From Anaerolineae bacterium (lineage in GTDB: Bacteria > Chloroflexota > Anaerolineae > JAFGEY01), in the NCBI GenBank assembly GCA_016929205.1, contig JAFGJF010000104.1:1-7383 (forward strand): 7,383 nt of DNA. Reading direction: 5' to 3'. Shown here piece by piece: positions 6,645 to 7,383 of the stretch; position 1 is the first letter of the stretch, and every line of letters begins with the position of its first letter. Below the pieces are notes generated by a model. It did no database searches. It saw only the letters and a list, made by a program, of their open reading frames with translations, and was not told where the DNA came from. Both the position numbers and the translations under genes were made by a program.

Positions 6645-7271
6645 TTATCCTCCTGTCCATTCTTTGGCGAGAGCGACAGCGGCCATGGCATCACGGCCAT
6701 AGGCGTCAGCACCTGTATATTCACGGATGTTCTCATCAATCTGCCCGCCGCCGATCATGATCTTGACATCATCCAACCCGGCAGCCTTAAAGGCTGCTAC
6801 CGTCTCTTTCATCGGCTCGAAAGCCAGGGTCAGGAAGCCGCTCAACCCCACGATCTTGGCTCCGGTTTCCTTTACCGCCTGGACAAACTTGGCCGGTGGC
6901 ACGTCCACACCCAGGTCGGTGACCTCGAAACCGTTCAAATCGAGCATAAAGACCACGATGTCCTTGGCAATGTCGTGAATGTCGCCCTGGACCGTGCCCA
7001 AAACGACCTTGCCCAGCCTCTCAGTGGCCGCTTCTTCAGCCATGCGGGGCTTGAGTACGCCCGAGATGGTGGTCAACATCTCACCTGCCAGGATCAGTTC
7101 GGGGATGAACGCTTCTCCGCATTCGAAACGGTTGCCGATCACCTCCATGGCCTCTTTGCACGCGCTCAGGATATCGGCAGGAGAAGCGCCACCATCGAGC
7201 AGTTGGTTGGTCATCTTGAGCGCATCATCCTCCCGCATGTCGATAATGGCATCGATCAATTCTTGTGACAT
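6645..7271 (-). CDS. Corrinoid (cobalamin-binding) methyl-carrier protein
   Basis: Soluble protein of 208 residues, the usual length of MtaC/MtbC/MttC-type methyl carriers. An N-terminal four-helix cap (about 1-85, with GNRFECGEAFIPELILAGEML at 46-66) precedes a Rossmann-like B12 domain (about 88-208). The domain holds GTVQGDIHDIAKDIV (92-106), where His99 is the predicted lower axial cobalt ligand, then GLSGFLT (142-148) for the dimethylbenzimidazole tail, and IGGGQI (173-178). The motif is normally D-x-H-x-x-G; here the Gly is Ala102 (codon GCC). It shuttles a methyl group between the substrate methyltransferase and an acceptor enzyme not present here. The ATG at 7271 has AAGGAG 7 bases upstream. 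It is the first gene of the operon and is coupled to methyltransferase A: its last codons, GGA GGA TAA, supply that gene's Shine-Dalgarno. Confidence 0.95.
   Translation of the reverse strand: MSQELIDAIIDMREDDALKMTNQLLDGGASPADILSACKEAMEVIGNRFECGEAFIPELILAGEMLTTISGVLKPRMAEEAATERLGKVVLGTVQGDIHDIAKDIVVFMLDLNGFEVTDLGVDVPPAKFVQAVKETGAKIVGLSGFLTLAFEPMKETVAAFKAAGLDDVKIMIGGGQIDENIREYTGADAYGRDAMAAVALAKEWTGG
6649..6654 (-). promoter_or_regulatory. Shine-Dalgarno of methyltransferase A inside the corrinoid-protein codons
   Basis: AGGAGG on the minus strand lies within the last sense codons of the corrinoid gene (ACA GGA GGA TAA), 5 bases before the ATG at 6643. This arrangement implies termination-reinitiation coupling and fixes the methyltransferase A start. 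Confidence 0.85.
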
Positions 7272-7299
7272 GTTACACTCCTTTTTCTAGGCCTCGTCA

Positions 7300-7383
7300 C
7301 TGTCCATTCGCTGAAACGGTTTTGACTTTACTCAATTGTAGCCTGAGCCGTATAGATAGCTGGCGACAAGTCCAGTAGTTCCA
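7300..7383 (-). repeat. Right copy of the long inverted repeat flanking the window
   Basis: The reverse complement of this segment matches bases 3-87: 36 of 38 in the core (7300-7337) and about 70 percent beyond, with one indel. It ends 28 bases before the corrinoid gene's start. In both copies the repeat points toward the neighbouring gene in the same relative orientation. The predicted hairpin is kept: the A-to-G change at the position matching base 70 converts an A-U pair to a G-U pair (CCGTTT-CAGC-GAATGG). The right copy runs off the window edge. Confidence 0.85.
7328..7383 (-). CDS. C-terminal end of an unidentified protein, paralogous to the gene at the left edge
   Basis: Partial minus-strand frame entering from the right edge. 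The codons give ELLDLSPAIYTAQATIE and then TAA at 7328-7330. It shares 13 of about 16 aligned residues with the frame at 1-55, with mainly synonymous DNA differences. Its stop lies 28 bases before the end of the shared repeat and 56 bases before the corrinoid gene's ATG. The family is unknown to me. Its orientation is the same as the methyltransferase operon, so it could be an upstream operon member, or the transposase of an insertion sequence whose inner end is at 7300. Confidence 0.6.
   Translation of the reverse strand, partial: ELLDLSPAIYTAQATIE

Noticed and set aside
6644..6739. N-terminal extension of methyltransferase A into the corrinoid gene
   Set aside because: It would overlap the corrinoid C-terminus by about 95 bases; the ATG at 6643 has AGGAGG at ideal spacing.
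6543..7268. Long + strand open frame (241 codons) opposite the corrinoid gene
   Set aside because: It is antisense to a gene with clear B12 motifs, has no recognisable domain, and is explained by codon bias of the true strand.
1..7383. tRNA, rRNA, CRISPR array or riboswitch, including a cobalamin riboswitch ahead of the corrinoid gene
   Set aside because: No cloverleaf, rRNA stretch or spaced direct repeats were seen, and only 56 bases separate the corrinoid start from the preceding stop codon, too short for a cobalamin riboswitch.

Overview
This window is bacterial DNA of moderate GC content with strong purine-rich Shine-Dalgarno sites. It comes from an organism that uses L-arabinose and probably also lives on methyl groups through corrinoid (B12) proteins. 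That combination suggests an anaerobe. The style of the corrinoid, URO-D and DUF1638 genes would fit Chloroflexota (Anaerolineae-like) or anaerobic Bacillota, but no marker gene settles the taxonomy.

Layout. On the + strand, araA (L-arabinose isomerase, 93-1598) stands alone and ends at a strong hairpin (1616-1667) placed between converging transcription units. The rest is one minus-strand cluster, read from right to left: a corrinoid methyl-carrier protein (7271-6645), a URO-D-superfamily methyltransferase A (6643-5375), a 242-bp gap with a decayed corrinoid-gene fragment and a large hairpin, a second URO-D-superfamily methyltransferase B (5132-3801), a 158-bp gap holding a 32-codon thioesterase-like fragment, an MFS transporter (3642-2395), and a DUF1638 protein (2392-1721). 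Spacings of 1-2 nt at corrinoid protein/methyltransferase A and at MFS/DUF1638 indicate translational coupling and an operon.

How the genes probably work together (inference): the MFS carrier moves a small methylated compound. One or both URO-D-type proteins transfer its methyl group to, or from, the cobalamin of the corrinoid protein. The DUF1638 protein is an accessory protein of unknown function. Neither methyltransferase has the His-x-Cys zinc motif of the CoM methyltransferases MtaA/MtbA, and no corrinoid-reactivating ATPase (RamA type) or MtrH-like second methyltransferase lies in the window. The substrate and the methyl acceptor therefore cannot be named.

The most unusual feature is at the edges. 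The first 87 bases and the last 84 bases are inverted copies of each other. Each copy holds the last codons of a homologous protein ([17 protein letters not shown] versus ELLDLSPAIYTAQATIE) followed by noncoding DNA, with a 38-bp core identical at 36 positions and ending at the same base in both. The araA-to-corrinoid segment is thus bracketed by inverted, related elements. They may be the ends of two insertion sequences or two copies of a gene with a conserved regulatory tail. Together with the two gene fragments in the gaps, this points to a rearranged accessory region.
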